Assembly (NCBI RefSeq): GCF_003285545.1 | Contig: NZ_QLNV01000001.1 | Span: forward strand, 186,001 to 250,000 | Source of the DNA: Sinomicrobium soli | GTDB taxonomy: Bacteria > Bacteroidota > Bacteroidia > Flavobacteriales > Flavobacteriaceae | DNA length: 64,000 nucleotides | Direction of reading: 5' to 3' | In this document: piece after piece, positions 44,095 to 53,665 of the stretch | Layout: every line of letters starts with the position of its first letter | How positions within the stretch are numbered: position 1 is the first letter of the stretch | Position numbers and translations under genes: made by a program | The notes under the pieces: generated by a model | Database searches by the model: none | The model's input: the letters and a program-made list of their open reading frames with translations, nothing else | What the model was told of the DNA's origin: nothing

Positions 44095-45348
44095 CTATTT
44101 CTCCGCGGAATGACCATTTTTCCTCATCATGTTCACGGAAAACCACCCGAGGGTAACAATGATCACCAGCATGACCGCCCACAGCCATACCTTGTTTTCA
44201 AAGAGGGGCGACGGCCTTTTAACACGCTCTTTCGCCATGACCTCCTCTTCCCCTGCTTCCAGTGGCGTTAAAGTTACGGGTATCCTGTCGGCAAAACGGC
44301 CTATATCGTAATTCGGGTGTACCGCCGGTGTACTGCCGTAAACCAGAAAGTACGCAGCCGGTTCTGCAAAGCGGACGACCAGTTCATGCAGATATCCCTT
44401 TACCTGTACACCATCGATGTCCAGGGGCTGATTGTCGTGGTTATCAATAAGTACATTCAGCTTTTTAACAATGGTACTGCGAAAGGTAAATTCATTGTTG
44501 TCCATGGAATTGAGCGTCCCTGAAGCCAGTGTATGATACTGATACTTCCATCCCTGTTCCGTCTTCACACTGTCGGCAACATACCTGATGGTCAGGGGCC
44601 TGTAGTAATCGAACCGGTCTCCGACATCTATAAGCAGACGGCTCACGGGCACGGGAAACGGCAAATCGATATCGATCCCGGTTTGCCCGGATGCCCTGTC
44701 TTCCCGTATATCCGTTTTCCGGGGGAGATAATCCCTGAAAACACCTTCCGTAGTCTCCATCCGCTCCATTCCGGCTTCCAGGAGGTCCGGTTTCTCCTCA
44801 CTGTCTATAAACACCCGGAGATAACGGTATTTTGATTCCGGAAAGGCCAAAGTAGTAGATTGAAAATCGGTGGTTTCGTTTTGTATGGAAAGAATGCGGT
44901 AATTTTCAGAAACAGTAAACCATTGGCGCTGATCCTGGCTGCCTTCGAGGGTGACCCGCCAATCGAAATTTTCCTGTTTAAAATCCAGTTTGATCCGGTT
45001 GACCGTCTCCGTACCCGGGACTTCAAAGGTAAAGTAATACCCCTTATTGTCGCTAACGGTATTCAACCGCCTGAAACCGATCTTCCTTACCGATTTTTTC
45101 CCGCCGGTCAACCGCAACATGTACGGGGCCTCTACCGTATCGTTGTTTTTTGTTACGCCATAGATCCTGATATCGTCCAGGTTACCGGATACCTTCCCGA
45201 ATACCTCATCGGGCAGGACGATCTTGTGCCACTGCTCCGAAACCCCTTTCAGTTCGCGTTTATAATCGTATTGCCCTATTTGTCCGTAGGTAGCGTAACA
45301 CACTAAAAACAAACACAGTGCGCAACATATTTTAATTATTTTTGTCAT
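44095..45348 (-). CDS. DUF3999 family membrane-anchored protein
   Basis: The 417-residue protein is read from ATG 45348 (MTKIIKICCALCLFLVCYATYG), a signal peptide; the longer open frame has an implausible Cys/Ser-rich N-terminus. The periplasmic part has beta-sandwich sequences resembling discoidin-type carbohydrate-binding domains (VTLEGSQDQRQWFTVSENYRI ... KYRYLRVFID). A single C-terminal helix (WLWAVMLVIIVTLGWFSV) anchors it. Its start overlaps the end of the DUF2339 gene by 17 bases, which implies translational coupling. The family has no assigned function; together with DUF2339 it probably forms an envelope complex. Confidence 0.82.
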   Translation of the reverse strand: MTKIIKICCALCLFLVCYATYGQIGQYDYKRELKGVSEQWHKIVLPDEVFGKVSGNLDDIRIYGVTKNNDTVEAPYMLRLTGGKKSVRKIGFRRLNTVSDNKGYYFTFEVPGTETVNRIKLDFKQENFDWRVTLEGSQDQRQWFTVSENYRILSIQNETTDFQSTTLAFPESKYRYLRVFIDSEEKPDLLEAGMERMETTEGVFRDYLPRKTDIREDRASGQTGIDIDLPFPVPVSRLLIDVGDRFDYYRPLTIRYVADSVKTEQGWKYQYHTLASGTLNSMDNNEFTFRSTIVKKLNVLIDNHDNQPLDIDGVQVKGYLHELVVRFAEPAAYFLVYGSTPAVHPNYDIGRFADRIPVTLTPLEAGEEEVMAKERVKRPSPLFENKVWLWAVMLVIIVTLGWFSVNMMRKNGHSAEK

Positions 45349-47695
45349 CTGATATGATATGCTTGTACTTGTTATACAAAAACGAAATGATGAGGAGCAG
45401 TACCCCCAGCGAAACAAATGCGACAGTCTTCGCGATGGTATCCAGTTCAGAAATATCATAGACAAACAGCTTGAGCAGGGCCACTCCGAACAATACGATC
45501 CCCCCGACACGCAGGTACTTTTTCTTTTTCCAGATGCCGAAAGCGATCAGGAAAAAAGAATAAACGCCCCAAAGTATGCTCAGTCCGAACTTGTAGGATT
45601 GTGAAGTTCCGGCCATATCCATCCAGTGTATCAACTCACTGCTGGCCATCCATAATACGGCAATATGCACCAGGAGGTCGAAAGCCACCCGGAGCCCTCT
45701 TTGTCTGAGATCCCCGCGAATACACTTATAGGCCACCGCAATGGCCAGGGCGGCAAAGGCAAGCGAAACGTATCGTATCCCGAGATTGAACGCCCCTCTC
45801 CGGTAGTATTCCGACAGGGTCTGATCCAGGTAACTCTCCCTCAGTTCACTCAGGGTGTAAAGCCCCTGCGTCAGAAAGACCAGAAGGGTGAGAATGATAA
45901 ATCCGAGATTGATAAACCCTAACAAGCGGTTCCTGAATTTCCTGTAATTCACAAAGGCGAGTACGGAAAAGAAAAACAGGGAATAGTTAATGATCCAGAT
46001 GGTTTTAAAACGGTTCAGATCATGATCCCAATACCGCATGGGCGACGCCTGGTCATCTGCAGAAATCGCAACCACCGAGTCGGCATAGAGCTGTTTCCAG
46101 TAATGTGCAATTTCCAGCCGGAAGGCGTAGTAAAGCGTACATAACAAGATGGCAGGGACCAAAAAGGAAACTATTTTTAACATCCCTTTTCCGGATGCCG
46201 TGACGAACCTGCGGTTTACAATGGCAATAAAAGCAAAGGCAGCTACAAACAATAAGGAACTCAGGAAACTGATATTAAGCAGGGGGGTAATTTCCGGTTC
46301 CGCATCTTCCGGATAATATCCGCCGTAGAAAGTCATCCAGTCGTGAATAATACTGAAAAACGCCAGCAGCATCAAGGGATACGACAATTTTTCATAGACC
46401 GGCACCTTCCTGGTCCTCCCGATCCAGAACAGCAATGCGGCCTCCCCTGCCCAGAGCAGGGTGACCCAGTTGCCCTCCAGCTGCACCGGGATGGCCAGGG
46501 TAATAAAGACAAGTACCAGGCCCGAAACCATATAGAACAGGTTCCTGTCGGTGAGTTTCTGACGGTAGACCACCACACTCACTATAAAGTGCAGGATGGC
46601 ATTACACAGTGTAAACAATCCCAGCAACTGTGCTCCCGTAGTGTGGTTGTTCAGGACAGCATATCCTATTCCGTAAAAAATAAACGAATTGGCCAGCAGC
46701 AGCAAGATGTCGTCAATGACGAATTTTTTCTTTTTGAGTAATTTATTCGCCAGGAGCATGAGGTAAAACGTCACGAAGAACACCAGGAGGAAAGTCAGGG
46801 CCAGTGCAAAATGCTCATCGGTCCGGTATTCCGTCACAAACCAGGAAAAGTACATGATCCACGTAAGCACAAAAGAAGTGTAATACAATGGCTTCCAGTA
46901 TTTTTTAAATGCAACAGCCAGGATTCCCGCATTGATAATGGCCATATACGAAAACAGTACCTCCACTTTCCCCGAAGATTCACTCAGCAACAGGGGAACG
47001 GCATAGGCGCCGACCAGCCCGATATGCGCGATGACCTGCCGGTTGTACTGTACGGCAGCCACCACGGTAAAGACCGTAAAGACCACCATCAGCAGAAATG
47101 CGGGAAGCTGCGGGATCAGGCCGTAAAAGTCGTAGGCCGCATAGGTGATAAAGTACATGATGGCCATGGCCCCGCTCAGTAAGACGGCACTGAAATTTTC
47201 GTAATTCCTTTTCAGCCTTATGGCAAACCCCAGGAGCCCTATGCCTGTTAGGTATCCCAGGATTATCCTGGTCAGCGGACTGATAAGTTCGTGGTCGATC
47301 GCGTATTTCGCACCGATGGCCACCCCGATCACCGTAATGGCAATCCCGATCTTGTTGATCAGGTTTTCCCCGATAAATTTCTCCAGGTCCGATTTTTTCT
47401 TCGGGGCTTTCGCAACAGGTTTCACCGGCTGTTTTAAAGGTGCTTCCGGTGCCGGTTTACTCCCGCCGTGTGCTCCGGAAGCCGCCTGTACAGGTTCTTT
47501 TTCAATTTCGCGGACTGTTACGGTACTGCCTTGTTCTGCCCTCTCTTTTTCAGGCTTCCGGATCTCCCCGTGTTTTTTCAGCATGCCTATTTCGGCCTGC
47601 AGTTCACCGATCTCCCTGGCAAAGTCCTCCTGTCTTTTCAAAAGTAATTCCAGCCTGTGATGCAGCCGGTTTATGCTATCGTTGTTCTCTGCCAT
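45332..47695 (-). CDS. DUF2339 polytopic membrane protein
   Basis: This 787-residue protein starts with a coiled coil (residues about 8-45), a charged Pro/Lys linker, and then an uninterrupted series of about 20 or more hydrophobic helices from residue 110 to the end. The segment FIGENLINKIGIAITVIGVAIGAKYAIDHELISPLTRIILGY is the conserved DUF2339 entry region. No catalytic motif is recognised. The pairing with DUF3999, which overlaps its stop codon, recurs across Bacteroidota and Proteobacteria. A transport or glycan-transfer role is possible but unproven. Confidence 0.85.
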   Translation of the reverse strand: MAENNDSINRLHHRLELLLKRQEDFAREIGELQAEIGMLKKHGEIRKPEKERAEQGSTVTVREIEKEPVQAASGAHGGSKPAPEAPLKQPVKPVAKAPKKKSDLEKFIGENLINKIGIAITVIGVAIGAKYAIDHELISPLTRIILGYLTGIGLLGFAIRLKRNYENFSAVLLSGAMAIMYFITYAAYDFYGLIPQLPAFLLMVVFTVFTVVAAVQYNRQVIAHIGLVGAYAVPLLLSESSGKVEVLFSYMAIINAGILAVAFKKYWKPLYYTSFVLTWIMYFSWFVTEYRTDEHFALALTFLLVFFVTFYLMLLANKLLKKKKFVIDDILLLLANSFIFYGIGYAVLNNHTTGAQLLGLFTLCNAILHFIVSVVVYRQKLTDRNLFYMVSGLVLVFITLAIPVQLEGNWVTLLWAGEAALLFWIGRTRKVPVYEKLSYPLMLLAFFSIIHDWMTFYGGYYPEDAEPEITPLLNISFLSSLLFVAAFAFIAIVNRRFVTASGKGMLKIVSFLVPAILLCTLYYAFRLEIAHYWKQLYADSVVAISADDQASPMRYWDHDLNRFKTIWIINYSLFFFSVLAFVNYRKFRNRLLGFINLGFIILTLLVFLTQGLYTLSELRESYLDQTLSEYYRRGAFNLGIRYVSLAFAALAIAVAYKCIRGDLRQRGLRVAFDLLVHIAVLWMASSELIHWMDMAGTSQSYKFGLSILWGVYSFFLIAFGIWKKKKYLRVGGIVLFGVALLKLFVYDISELDTIAKTVAFVSLGVLLLIISFLYNKYKHIISDDKNN

Positions 47696-47779
47696 ATTGT
47701 TCTGTCATTTTTCCAATCGTGGATAACTCCCGCACAATATATCAAAAAAACCTGATTGTTTTACACCTGCTTCCCAAAC

Positions 47780-48271
47780 CTATCCCAATCTTTTCTTCAT
47801 CGCCTCCACTACCCGGAAGGCGGCAGGGCAGATCGCAGTGTTTTTCAGGGTAATATCAGTGATCTGGTGAAATTTTTTCCGGTCGGTATGCGGGTATTCC
47901 CGGCACGCTTTGGGGCGTACGTCATAGATCAGGCAGTAATTATCGGCCCCCAGAAAGGCGCAGGGAACACTTTGCAGTACATAGTCCTGGTCTTCATCCA
48001 TGCGCAGATAGCGGTCTGTAAACTGCCGGGGTTTTAGTTTCAGGTGCCGGGCAATCCGCTCTATATCGGCATCGGTAAACAGTGGCCCGGTAGTTTTACA
48101 GCAATTGGCACACTCCAGGCAGTCTACCTCACTGAAAACCTCATCGTGCAGCTCCCGCATGACGTGATCGAGATTTTTGGGGGGCTTTTTTCTGAGTTTG
48201 GCAAAGTACTTCTTGTTTTCCTTATGCTTATCTTTGGCCAGTTGCGGTAAATGTGCCAGTTCTTCTTTCAT
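47780..48271 (-). CDS. YkgJ-family cysteine cluster protein
   Basis: The 163-residue protein is read from ATG 48271 (MKEELAHLPQLAKDKHKENK); a -7 box lies four bases upstream, so the longer open frame is rejected. The CxxCxxCC cluster CLECANCC (Cys51, 54, 57, 58) and the later CAFLGADNYCLIYDVRPKACREYP identify the CxxCxxCC/YkgJ family of putative zinc or iron-sulfur proteins. The function is unknown. The gene is divergent from a methyltransferase gene. Confidence 0.88.
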   Translation of the reverse strand: MKEELAHLPQLAKDKHKENKKYFAKLRKKPPKNLDHVMRELHDEVFSEVDCLECANCCKTTGPLFTDADIERIARHLKLKPRQFTDRYLRMDEDQDYVLQSVPCAFLGADNYCLIYDVRPKACREYPHTDRKKFHQITDITLKNTAICPAAFRVVEAMKKRLG

Positions 48272-48275
48272 GACA

Positions 48276-48283
48276 CAAAAGTA
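48276..48283 (-). promoter_or_regulatory. -7 box (TACTTTTG) four bases before the YkgJ-family start
   Basis: The minus strand reads TACTTTTGTGTCATG. A full TAnnTTTG match so close to the ATG implies transcription beginning at or very near the start codon. Confidence 0.6.
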
Positions 48284-48323
48284 AGAAAGTACGGCACTCA
48301 CCGCATACAAAGACCTGAAAAAA

Positions 48324-49076
48324 ATGAACTCCACAGCAAAAACAGAACCTGCACCCGATATCATCGGGATGGCCATCCGCGATTATTACACCGGAAATTA
48401 CACCGAGGATATCATCACGGAAACCTCCATTTCGGAAGAAGATATACTTCCTGTCCCCTACCTTTTCCGGGACTACGGGCAGATGCCCGAAATAGAGCAG
48501 GTGGCCCTTATGATGGCCCGCGGAAAAGTGCTGGACATAGGTTGTGGCGCAGGAAGTCACGCCCTGTACCTGCAACAGCAGAAACAACTCGATGTCACTG
48601 CTGCAGACACCTCTCCGGGGGCGGTGGAAATATGTAAAAAGAGAGGAGTATCGAAAACCGTCAATTCGGATATCATGGATTATAATGAAACGGGGTTTGA
48701 TACGGTACTGCTGCTTATGAACGGGCTGGGGCTCTGCGGGAAACTCGATCGTATCGGCACATTTCTGCTGCACCTGAAAAGCCTTTTAGGTCCGGGCGGA
48801 CAAATACTGCTGGATTCCTCCGATATTCTCTATATGTTCGACGAGGATGAAGACGGGGGAAAATGGATCCCTTCGTTTCCCGCCTATTACGGGGAACTCG
48901 AGTTCAGAATGCGTTATAAAAACGTGCAGGGCCCTTCTTTCCCCTGGCTTTTCTGCGATTATAACACCTTGCAAAACGCCGCTGCAGTTCACGGTTTCGA
49001 CTGTGAGCTTCTCCTGGAAGGGGCACACCATGATTACCTGGCCCGGCTTACTCCCGTTTCGGCAACTTCCCCGTAA
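48324..49076 (+). CDS. Class I SAM-dependent methyltransferase
   Basis: This 250-residue Rossmann-fold protein has motif I VLDIGCGAGSHALYLQ (69-84), an acidic motif II around VTAADTSPGAV, and motif LLMNGLGLCGKLDRI. It belongs to the Methyltransf_25/11 group; the substrate is not deducible. It is divergently transcribed from the YkgJ-family gene and followed by a 24-base tandem repeat. Confidence 0.85.
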   Translation: MNSTAKTEPAPDIIGMAIRDYYTGNYTEDIITETSISEEDILPVPYLFRDYGQMPEIEQVALMMARGKVLDIGCGAGSHALYLQQQKQLDVTAADTSPGAVEICKKRGVSKTVNSDIMDYNETGFDTVLLLMNGLGLCGKLDRIGTFLLHLKSLLGPGGQILLDSSDILYMFDEDEDGGKWIPSFPAYYGELEFRMRYKNVQGPSFPWLFCDYNTLQNAAAVHGFDCELLLEGAHHDYLARLTPVSATSP

Positions 49077-49124
49077 CACTTCTCCCATTATACGGAATGG
49101 CATGATCCCCATCCACACATTCCC

Positions 49125-49178
49125 ACATTATCTCATTATCACATTGGCACATTATCTCATTATCACATTGGCACATTA
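49125..49178. repeat. 24-base tandem repeat (2.25 copies)
   Basis: Two identical 24-base units (ACATTATCTCATTATC followed by ACATTGGC) at 49125-49148 and 49149-49172 plus ACATTA fill the gap between the methyltransferase and the glycosylasparaginase gene. Each unit contains shorter internal repeats of CATTATC. Confidence 0.85.
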
Positions 49179-49192
49179 GCTAATCATCCCTC

Positions 49193-50218
49193 CTACGACA
49201 TTTTGTATTCCCCGTCTATCAGCCTGTTTCCCTCATCGTTATCACATACCGCATAGTTAAACCCGGGGCGCAGGCAATAGGCGCCGTATTCTCCCTGTTT
49301 ATTCAGTGCTATAAAACCGATCTGCAGGTATTCCAGGTCGGGCCGGTTTTTATAGATGTCATAAATACGTTCCACAATTTCCTTACAGGCTTGCTGCGGG
49401 CTTTTTCCCTGCCGCATCAGTTCTACCACCATGGCACTTCCGGCCGTACGGATGACGGCCTCTCCAAGCCCGGTAGCCGCGGCACTTCCCACTTCGTTGT
49501 CCAGGAACAGCCCGGCCCCGATGATCGGGGAATCCCCAACCCTGCCGTGCACTTTCCAGGCCGCACCACTGGTAGTGCATGCCCCGGAAAGATTACCGTT
49601 TTCATCGATGGCCAGCATGCTTATGGTATCGTGGTTTTCCACATTGATAATGGGCTTGTATTCCGATTTCCGCAACCATTCGCGATAAGCCTTTTCGGCA
49701 TCGGGAGTAAGCAGGTTTTCTTCTTTGAACCCCTGTTCCAGGGCAAACTGTTTTGCCCCTTCTCCCACCAGCATGATATGCGGGGTTTTCTCCATGACTT
49801 TCCGGGCTACGGAAATGGGGTGTTTTATATTTTGCAGAAAGGCTACGGAACCACAGTTGAACTCGTGGTCCATAATACAGGCATCGAGGGTTACCTTCCC
49901 CTCGCGGTCCGGCCACCCGCCATAGCCTACACTGGACACTTTAGGGTCGGCTTCCGCCACACGTACCCCGGCCTCTACGGCATCCAGTCCGGCCCCTCCT
50001 CCGTTCAGTATTTTCCAGGCTTCTTCATTAGCGGGCAAACCGTGGTTCCAAGTAGAGATCACTACCGGTTTTCTCACTTCATTATTCCCAGTCTCCCCGG
50101 CACTTTCCTTTTTCCGGGGATCGTGAGGTTTGATACCGTTGTCTACGCAGCTGTAAAGCGTCCCTACCGCTACGGTACCCAGTGTGGCTTTTGTCAAAAA
50201 TTTTCTTCTGTCTATCAT
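49193..50218 (-). CDS. N4-(beta-N-acetylglucosaminyl)-L-asparaginase (glycosylasparaginase)
   Basis: This 341-residue N-terminal nucleophile hydrolase cleaves the GlcNAc-Asn bond left after N-glycan and protein breakdown. The autoprocessing site is NHD-T198 (HDTISMLAID), with Thr198 becoming the nucleophile, and STWNHG holds the Trp of the substrate pocket. GRVGDSPIIGAGLFLDNEVGSAAATGLGE completes the active site. The N-terminus has a twin-arginine motif (DRRKFLTK) and a lipobox-like LYSC at Cys24, so Tat export as a lipoprotein is likely. It is the last gene of the GH92-GH130 operon. Confidence 0.93.
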   Translation of the reverse strand: MIDRRKFLTKATLGTVAVGTLYSCVDNGIKPHDPRKKESAGETGNNEVRKPVVISTWNHGLPANEEAWKILNGGGAGLDAVEAGVRVAEADPKVSSVGYGGWPDREGKVTLDACIMDHEFNCGSVAFLQNIKHPISVARKVMEKTPHIMLVGEGAKQFALEQGFKEENLLTPDAEKAYREWLRKSEYKPIINVENHDTISMLAIDENGNLSGACTTSGAAWKVHGRVGDSPIIGAGLFLDNEVGSAAATGLGEAVIRTAGSAMVVELMRQGKSPQQACKEIVERIYDIYKNRPDLEYLQIGFIALNKQGEYGAYCLRPGFNYAVCDNDEGNRLIDGEYKMS

Positions 50219-50270
50219 ATCCCGATTTTTTCAATCAAATTTCCCATACCCTTTACGGCCGGGAAAAATA

Positions 50271-51389
50271 CTATAGCGTTTCACTGGTTTCCTTAATTAC
50301 TTCAAGCTGCTCATCAGTCAGTGCAGGCCCGTCAAAGAAGGCGGCGCCTTTTGCCCCGTTATCCCTGGCGTAATGAATGGCTTTTTTCAATTCATCCGCC
50401 GACATTTCAGGCACATAGATCCCCGTGTGCAATTGAGTGTCCTTGTATTTCAGGTCTTCCACTCCCTGTTTCGTCGCAAAACCTATCCAGTCGGTCTCCT
50501 CGTTGTAGAAACTGTGATAGATCATGGGGAGCACCACGTCAACATCCCACTTGTCCCAGCGCTGACGCACCATATGGTCTGCCATTTCCGGATAGGGAAA
50601 AACAGCGGCAGTCAGTATTTTTCCGTGTTTATGGGCTATTTCATAGGCATCGTTAACCACATCGCGCACCTTGTTCAGCCTGAACTGCTTCCATTCCATA
50701 TCTATGGCAGGGTTTTCCATTTCCCTCGGATTTTTATGGTGTATCTTTTCAAATTCCGCCACGCAGGCATCGCAATAACAAAAATCGAATTCCGGGAGTT
50801 CTGTTTCCTGCTCCAGGTCGTATTTGGGCAGTAACCCTACCGGAAGAAAAATATCGGAATAGCGGATATAATCGAGGTGAACGCTGGCCACGCCTTCCAC
50901 TTCGGCAAGTCCCTCCACGAGTTCCAGCACATGCCCCCTCGATTCGGGACGGGTAGGGCAGAGCCACTGGTAGTAGTCTACATAGGGCCGGTGGTCGAAA
51001 CAGGATTTTCCTTCCCTGCTCACCGCATACCATTCGGGATGCTGCAGGGCCACCGAATCCCCGGGACGGTTCATGGCCATGATCCAGGCATGTACTTCCA
51101 GTCCTTCTTCACGGGCCAGCGGCGTCAGCCTTGCCAGCAGGCCGGGATCGGTATTGGTGTTGATCAGTACCGCGTCGAGCCCGTTATCCCTATACTTCCT
51201 GAATTCCTCCGTATAGGATTCGTCCGTACGCTGCTTGTCAGCCGTGATCCAGGTCCAGAATTTAAACGCTTGCTCCTTTTCGGCCTGTACTGTTGCAGGG
51301 GTTTGTCCTTTTTCTTCTTTCTGCCCCTGCGGCCCACATGACATGAAACCTGCCAGGGCCACACACATCGTTAGTTTTAAAATTTTCAC
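50271..51389 (-). CDS. GHL10-like putative glycoside hydrolase lipoprotein
   Basis: This 372-residue lipoprotein has a signal ending FMSC (Cys18). The body is a TIM-barrel-like sequence with features of the GHL10/DUF family: FWTWITADK, GLDAVLINTNTD, GLEVHAWIMAMN, VASVHLDYIRYSD, FCYCDACVAEF, VLPMIYHSFY. Activity has been little studied in this group, and a role on peptidoglycan-like or complex glycans is possible. It lies between a CBM9-like gene and the glycosylasparaginase gene (52 bp). Confidence 0.75.
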   Translation of the reverse strand: MKILKLTMCVALAGFMSCGPQGQKEEKGQTPATVQAEKEQAFKFWTWITADKQRTDESYTEEFRKYRDNGLDAVLINTNTDPGLLARLTPLAREEGLEVHAWIMAMNRPGDSVALQHPEWYAVSREGKSCFDHRPYVDYYQWLCPTRPESRGHVLELVEGLAEVEGVASVHLDYIRYSDIFLPVGLLPKYDLEQETELPEFDFCYCDACVAEFEKIHHKNPREMENPAIDMEWKQFRLNKVRDVVNDAYEIAHKHGKILTAAVFPYPEMADHMVRQRWDKWDVDVVLPMIYHSFYNEETDWIGFATKQGVEDLKYKDTQLHTGIYVPEMSADELKKAIHYARDNGAKGAAFFDGPALTDEQLEVIKETSETL

Positions 51390-51480
51390 GCGAATAGGTT
51401 TAAGTTAAACTATTTAATATTGAACTCCAACAGCACAACGTCAAGACAGGAGATCCCTCCCCGCCTACCGGCCGGCCGGC

Positions 51481-51530
51481 ACTACGGTCAGGATGACCAC
51501 ACTGTCATTCAGAGCGAAGCGAAGAATTTA
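51481..51530. repeat. Dispersed repeat overlapping the CBM9-like gene stop codon
   Basis: The segment GGTCAGGATGACCACACTGT followed by CATTCAGAGCGAAGCGAAGA matches the repeat at 14458-14548. Its right end supplies the TAA stop (51528-51530 on the minus strand) of the CBM9-like gene. GGTCA-GGA-TGACC is a short hairpin. Confidence 0.6.
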
Positions 51531-52616
51531 AACCCCGGTCCAAAGGATAAACCTCCCGTCTTCTGTCACCGTAAGCGTTTTTCCCGTAAAAGGGCTCAGG
51601 GCGGTCAGGTTCCATCCCGTACTGTGCATTTCGAGCGATATTTTTACCGGCTTTCCTTCAACCACCAGAGGTGTACCTACCAGTTCCCGCACCGAATGTA
51701 TCCAGTTCCCGTTTTCCTGCTTATGGGCTTTCTGTTTGCGGTAAAGGGCATATAATTCCCATTTGATCTTTTCGTCGTCGGGAATGCTGAACTCACCTCC
51801 TTTTCCCGGGGCTTCCGGGGAAAAATACACATATCCCCACCATTCGGGTTCATGCATATTGACCACCCATTGCGGAGACCACACCCAGTTGTATTCCGGG
51901 AGGTATTTCCCGTTCCTGTCTTTTTTCCGCCCGTATTTTCCGTTATCCAGTTCGTAGTCCCAGTTTACCCGTGAAAAATTGATACGCCAGAACTCGTTCT
52001 CCGGGCTCGATTCCGTCGCACCCGAATGTGCTTCCTTCAGCACCTCCCAGGGCATGGCGATCTCCACGCTCCATCCCTTATCGGTATCCCCGGGATTGTT
52101 CAGTGTTCCGTCTATGTGTACCGCAGTCTTTATCCCCTGAATGTCCCAGCTATCGATTACGGGGGCATTTTCCCTGTATGGTTTTACCAGGTAGAGGTCC
52201 CATACGGTGTTCAGGGCATTCATTTCAAATTCCATATAATTATGCGTATCCCCGTCAGGGTCTATAAAGACCTCGAAATCATTGTTGTAAAAGATCACGG
52301 TATCGCGCTGTTTCAGCGTCCCCCATACGTGAGGTTCTTCCATTTCGGCGAGGAAATAGAGGTATTCCTCATCCCACAACATCCTCACACGGGTTTTGTA
52401 TGCCGGGGTTTTCTCCCCTTCGATATCGATAAAATCTTCGGTTTCCGGGGCCTGTTTCCACGCTTCTTCATCTCCCTTTCCGTCTATATTCAGGGGCGTG
52501 GTGATCTTATGTGCCACATAAGAGCGCGGAGGCACGATCTGTTGCTGCGCAAAGATGCCCGGGCATAAAAAAATGATCATTGCCAGGGGGAGGATGGTCT
52601 GGTGTATTTTTGCCAT
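51528..52616 (-). CDS. Carbohydrate-binding family 9-like secreted protein
   Basis: This 362-residue protein has a signal peptide (cleavage after PGIFAQ). Residues about 33-250 match the CBM9-like beta-sandwich often annotated as carbohydrate-binding family 9-like (KITTPLNIDGKGDEEAWKQAPETEDFIDIEG, RVRMLWDEEYLYFLAEMEEPHVWG, MEFEMNALNTVWDLYLVKPY). The C-terminal 100 residues are a further small domain. No catalytic motif is seen. It likely assists glycan recognition for the operon's enzymes. Confidence 0.8.
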   Translation of the reverse strand: MAKIHQTILPLAMIIFLCPGIFAQQQIVPPRSYVAHKITTPLNIDGKGDEEAWKQAPETEDFIDIEGEKTPAYKTRVRMLWDEEYLYFLAEMEEPHVWGTLKQRDTVIFYNNDFEVFIDPDGDTHNYMEFEMNALNTVWDLYLVKPYRENAPVIDSWDIQGIKTAVHIDGTLNNPGDTDKGWSVEIAMPWEVLKEAHSGATESSPENEFWRINFSRVNWDYELDNGKYGRKKDRNGKYLPEYNWVWSPQWVVNMHEPEWWGYVYFSPEAPGKGGEFSIPDDEKIKWELYALYRKQKAHKQENGNWIHSVRELVGTPLVVEGKPVKISLEMHSTGWNLTALSPFTGKTLTVTEDGRFILWTGV

Positions 52617-52699
52617 ATTGTTTGTTTTTGAGGTCCGATGTCCGGAGAATATCTACTTCCGGCTTCCGGCTATTTCCACGGTCTTTCACCTGAGCCGGG

Positions 52700-53665
52700 T
52701 TACAGGCTGTTTTCCTTTATAAAGCGGATGATCTCACTGATACGGCCAAAGGCCATTCCGGTTACGGTATCCGCAGCGCCGTAATACAGCGCGAGTTTAT
52801 CTTCTTCATGCGAATGTAAGGCTGCACAGGGAAAGACCACATTGGGTACATCTCCCGTCATTTCATAACTTTCCGCAGGGGCCAGCATATAAGGCCGGGT
52901 ACGGTATTTTACCTGGTCAGGACGGTCTTTATCGAGCAGGGCTGCCCCCACGGAATACCGGAAACCATTGCAGGTATTGATCACCCCGTGATAGAAAAGC
53001 AACCATCCTTCATCAGTAAGTATGGGCACAGGCCCCGCTCCTATCTTCGTACACTGCCAGGCGCTGTCTTCAAAGGGCGTGACCTTCATGACACAGCGGT
53101 GCTCTCCCCAGTATTTCATGTCCGGGCTGTAGCTGATATAGATATCCCCGAAAGGCGTATGCCCGTTGTCACTGGGCCTGCTGAGCATGGCATACCTGCC
53201 GTCTATCTTTTCGGGGAACAGCACCCCGTTCCTGTTAAACGGGAGAAAGGCATTCTCACACTGGTAGAACGTTTTAAAATCAAACGTATACCCTATACCT
53301 ATTGTGGGCCCGTGATACCCGTTGCACCAGGTAATCCAGTAACGGTCCTCGATAAAGGTGACCCTGGGGTCGTACTTATAGTCGGAATCGATCATATCGG
53401 TATTCCCGGCCCCGAAGATTATGGGATCGTGGGCAATGTCCCAGTGTATGCCGTCTTTGCTGAAACCGGCAAAAATATTCATCTGTACGGCCCTGTTGTC
53501 ACAGCGGAACACCCCGGCATACCCGTCTTCAAACGGTACCACCGCACTGTTGAATATACTGTTGGACGAAGGAATGGCATACCGGTCTATTACAGGGTTT
53601 GCACTGTAACGCCACATCACGTCCCTGTTTCCTTCGGGTCTGTCCTGCCACGGAATTGTATTCAT
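52700..53665 (-). CDS. GH130 family mannoside phosphorylase
   Basis: This 321-residue enzyme has no signal peptide and is probably cytoplasmic. The five-bladed propeller motifs of GH130 are clear: [45 protein letters not shown] with the proposed catalytic Asp99, [20 protein letters not shown]. The family phosphorolyses beta-1,4-mannosides, including Man-beta-1,4-GlcNAc from the N-glycan core, the most likely substrate here given the GH92 and glycosylasparaginase neighbours. The product would be mannose-1-phosphate. A heptanucleotide array lies directly before the ATG. Confidence 0.88.
   Translation of the reverse strand: MNTIPWQDRPEGNRDVMWRYSANPVIDRYAIPSSNSIFNSAVVPFEDGYAGVFRCDNRAVQMNIFAGFSKDGIHWDIAHDPIIFGAGNTDMIDSDYKYDPRVTFIEDRYWITWCNGYHGPTIGIGYTFDFKTFYQCENAFLPFNRNGVLFPEKIDGRYAMLSRPSDNGHTPFGDIYISYSPDMKYWGEHRCVMKVTPFEDSAWQCTKIGAGPVPILTDEGWLLFYHGVINTCNGFRYSVGAALLDKDRPDQVKYRTRPYMLAPAESYEMTGDVPNVVFPCAALHSHEEDKLALYYGAADTVTGMAFGRISEIIRFIKENSL

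Noticed and set aside
45349-45510. N-terminal extension of the DUF3999 protein (54 codons)
   Set aside because: It overlaps the end of the DUF2339 gene, is Cys/Ser rich and would hide the clear signal peptide that starts at 45348.
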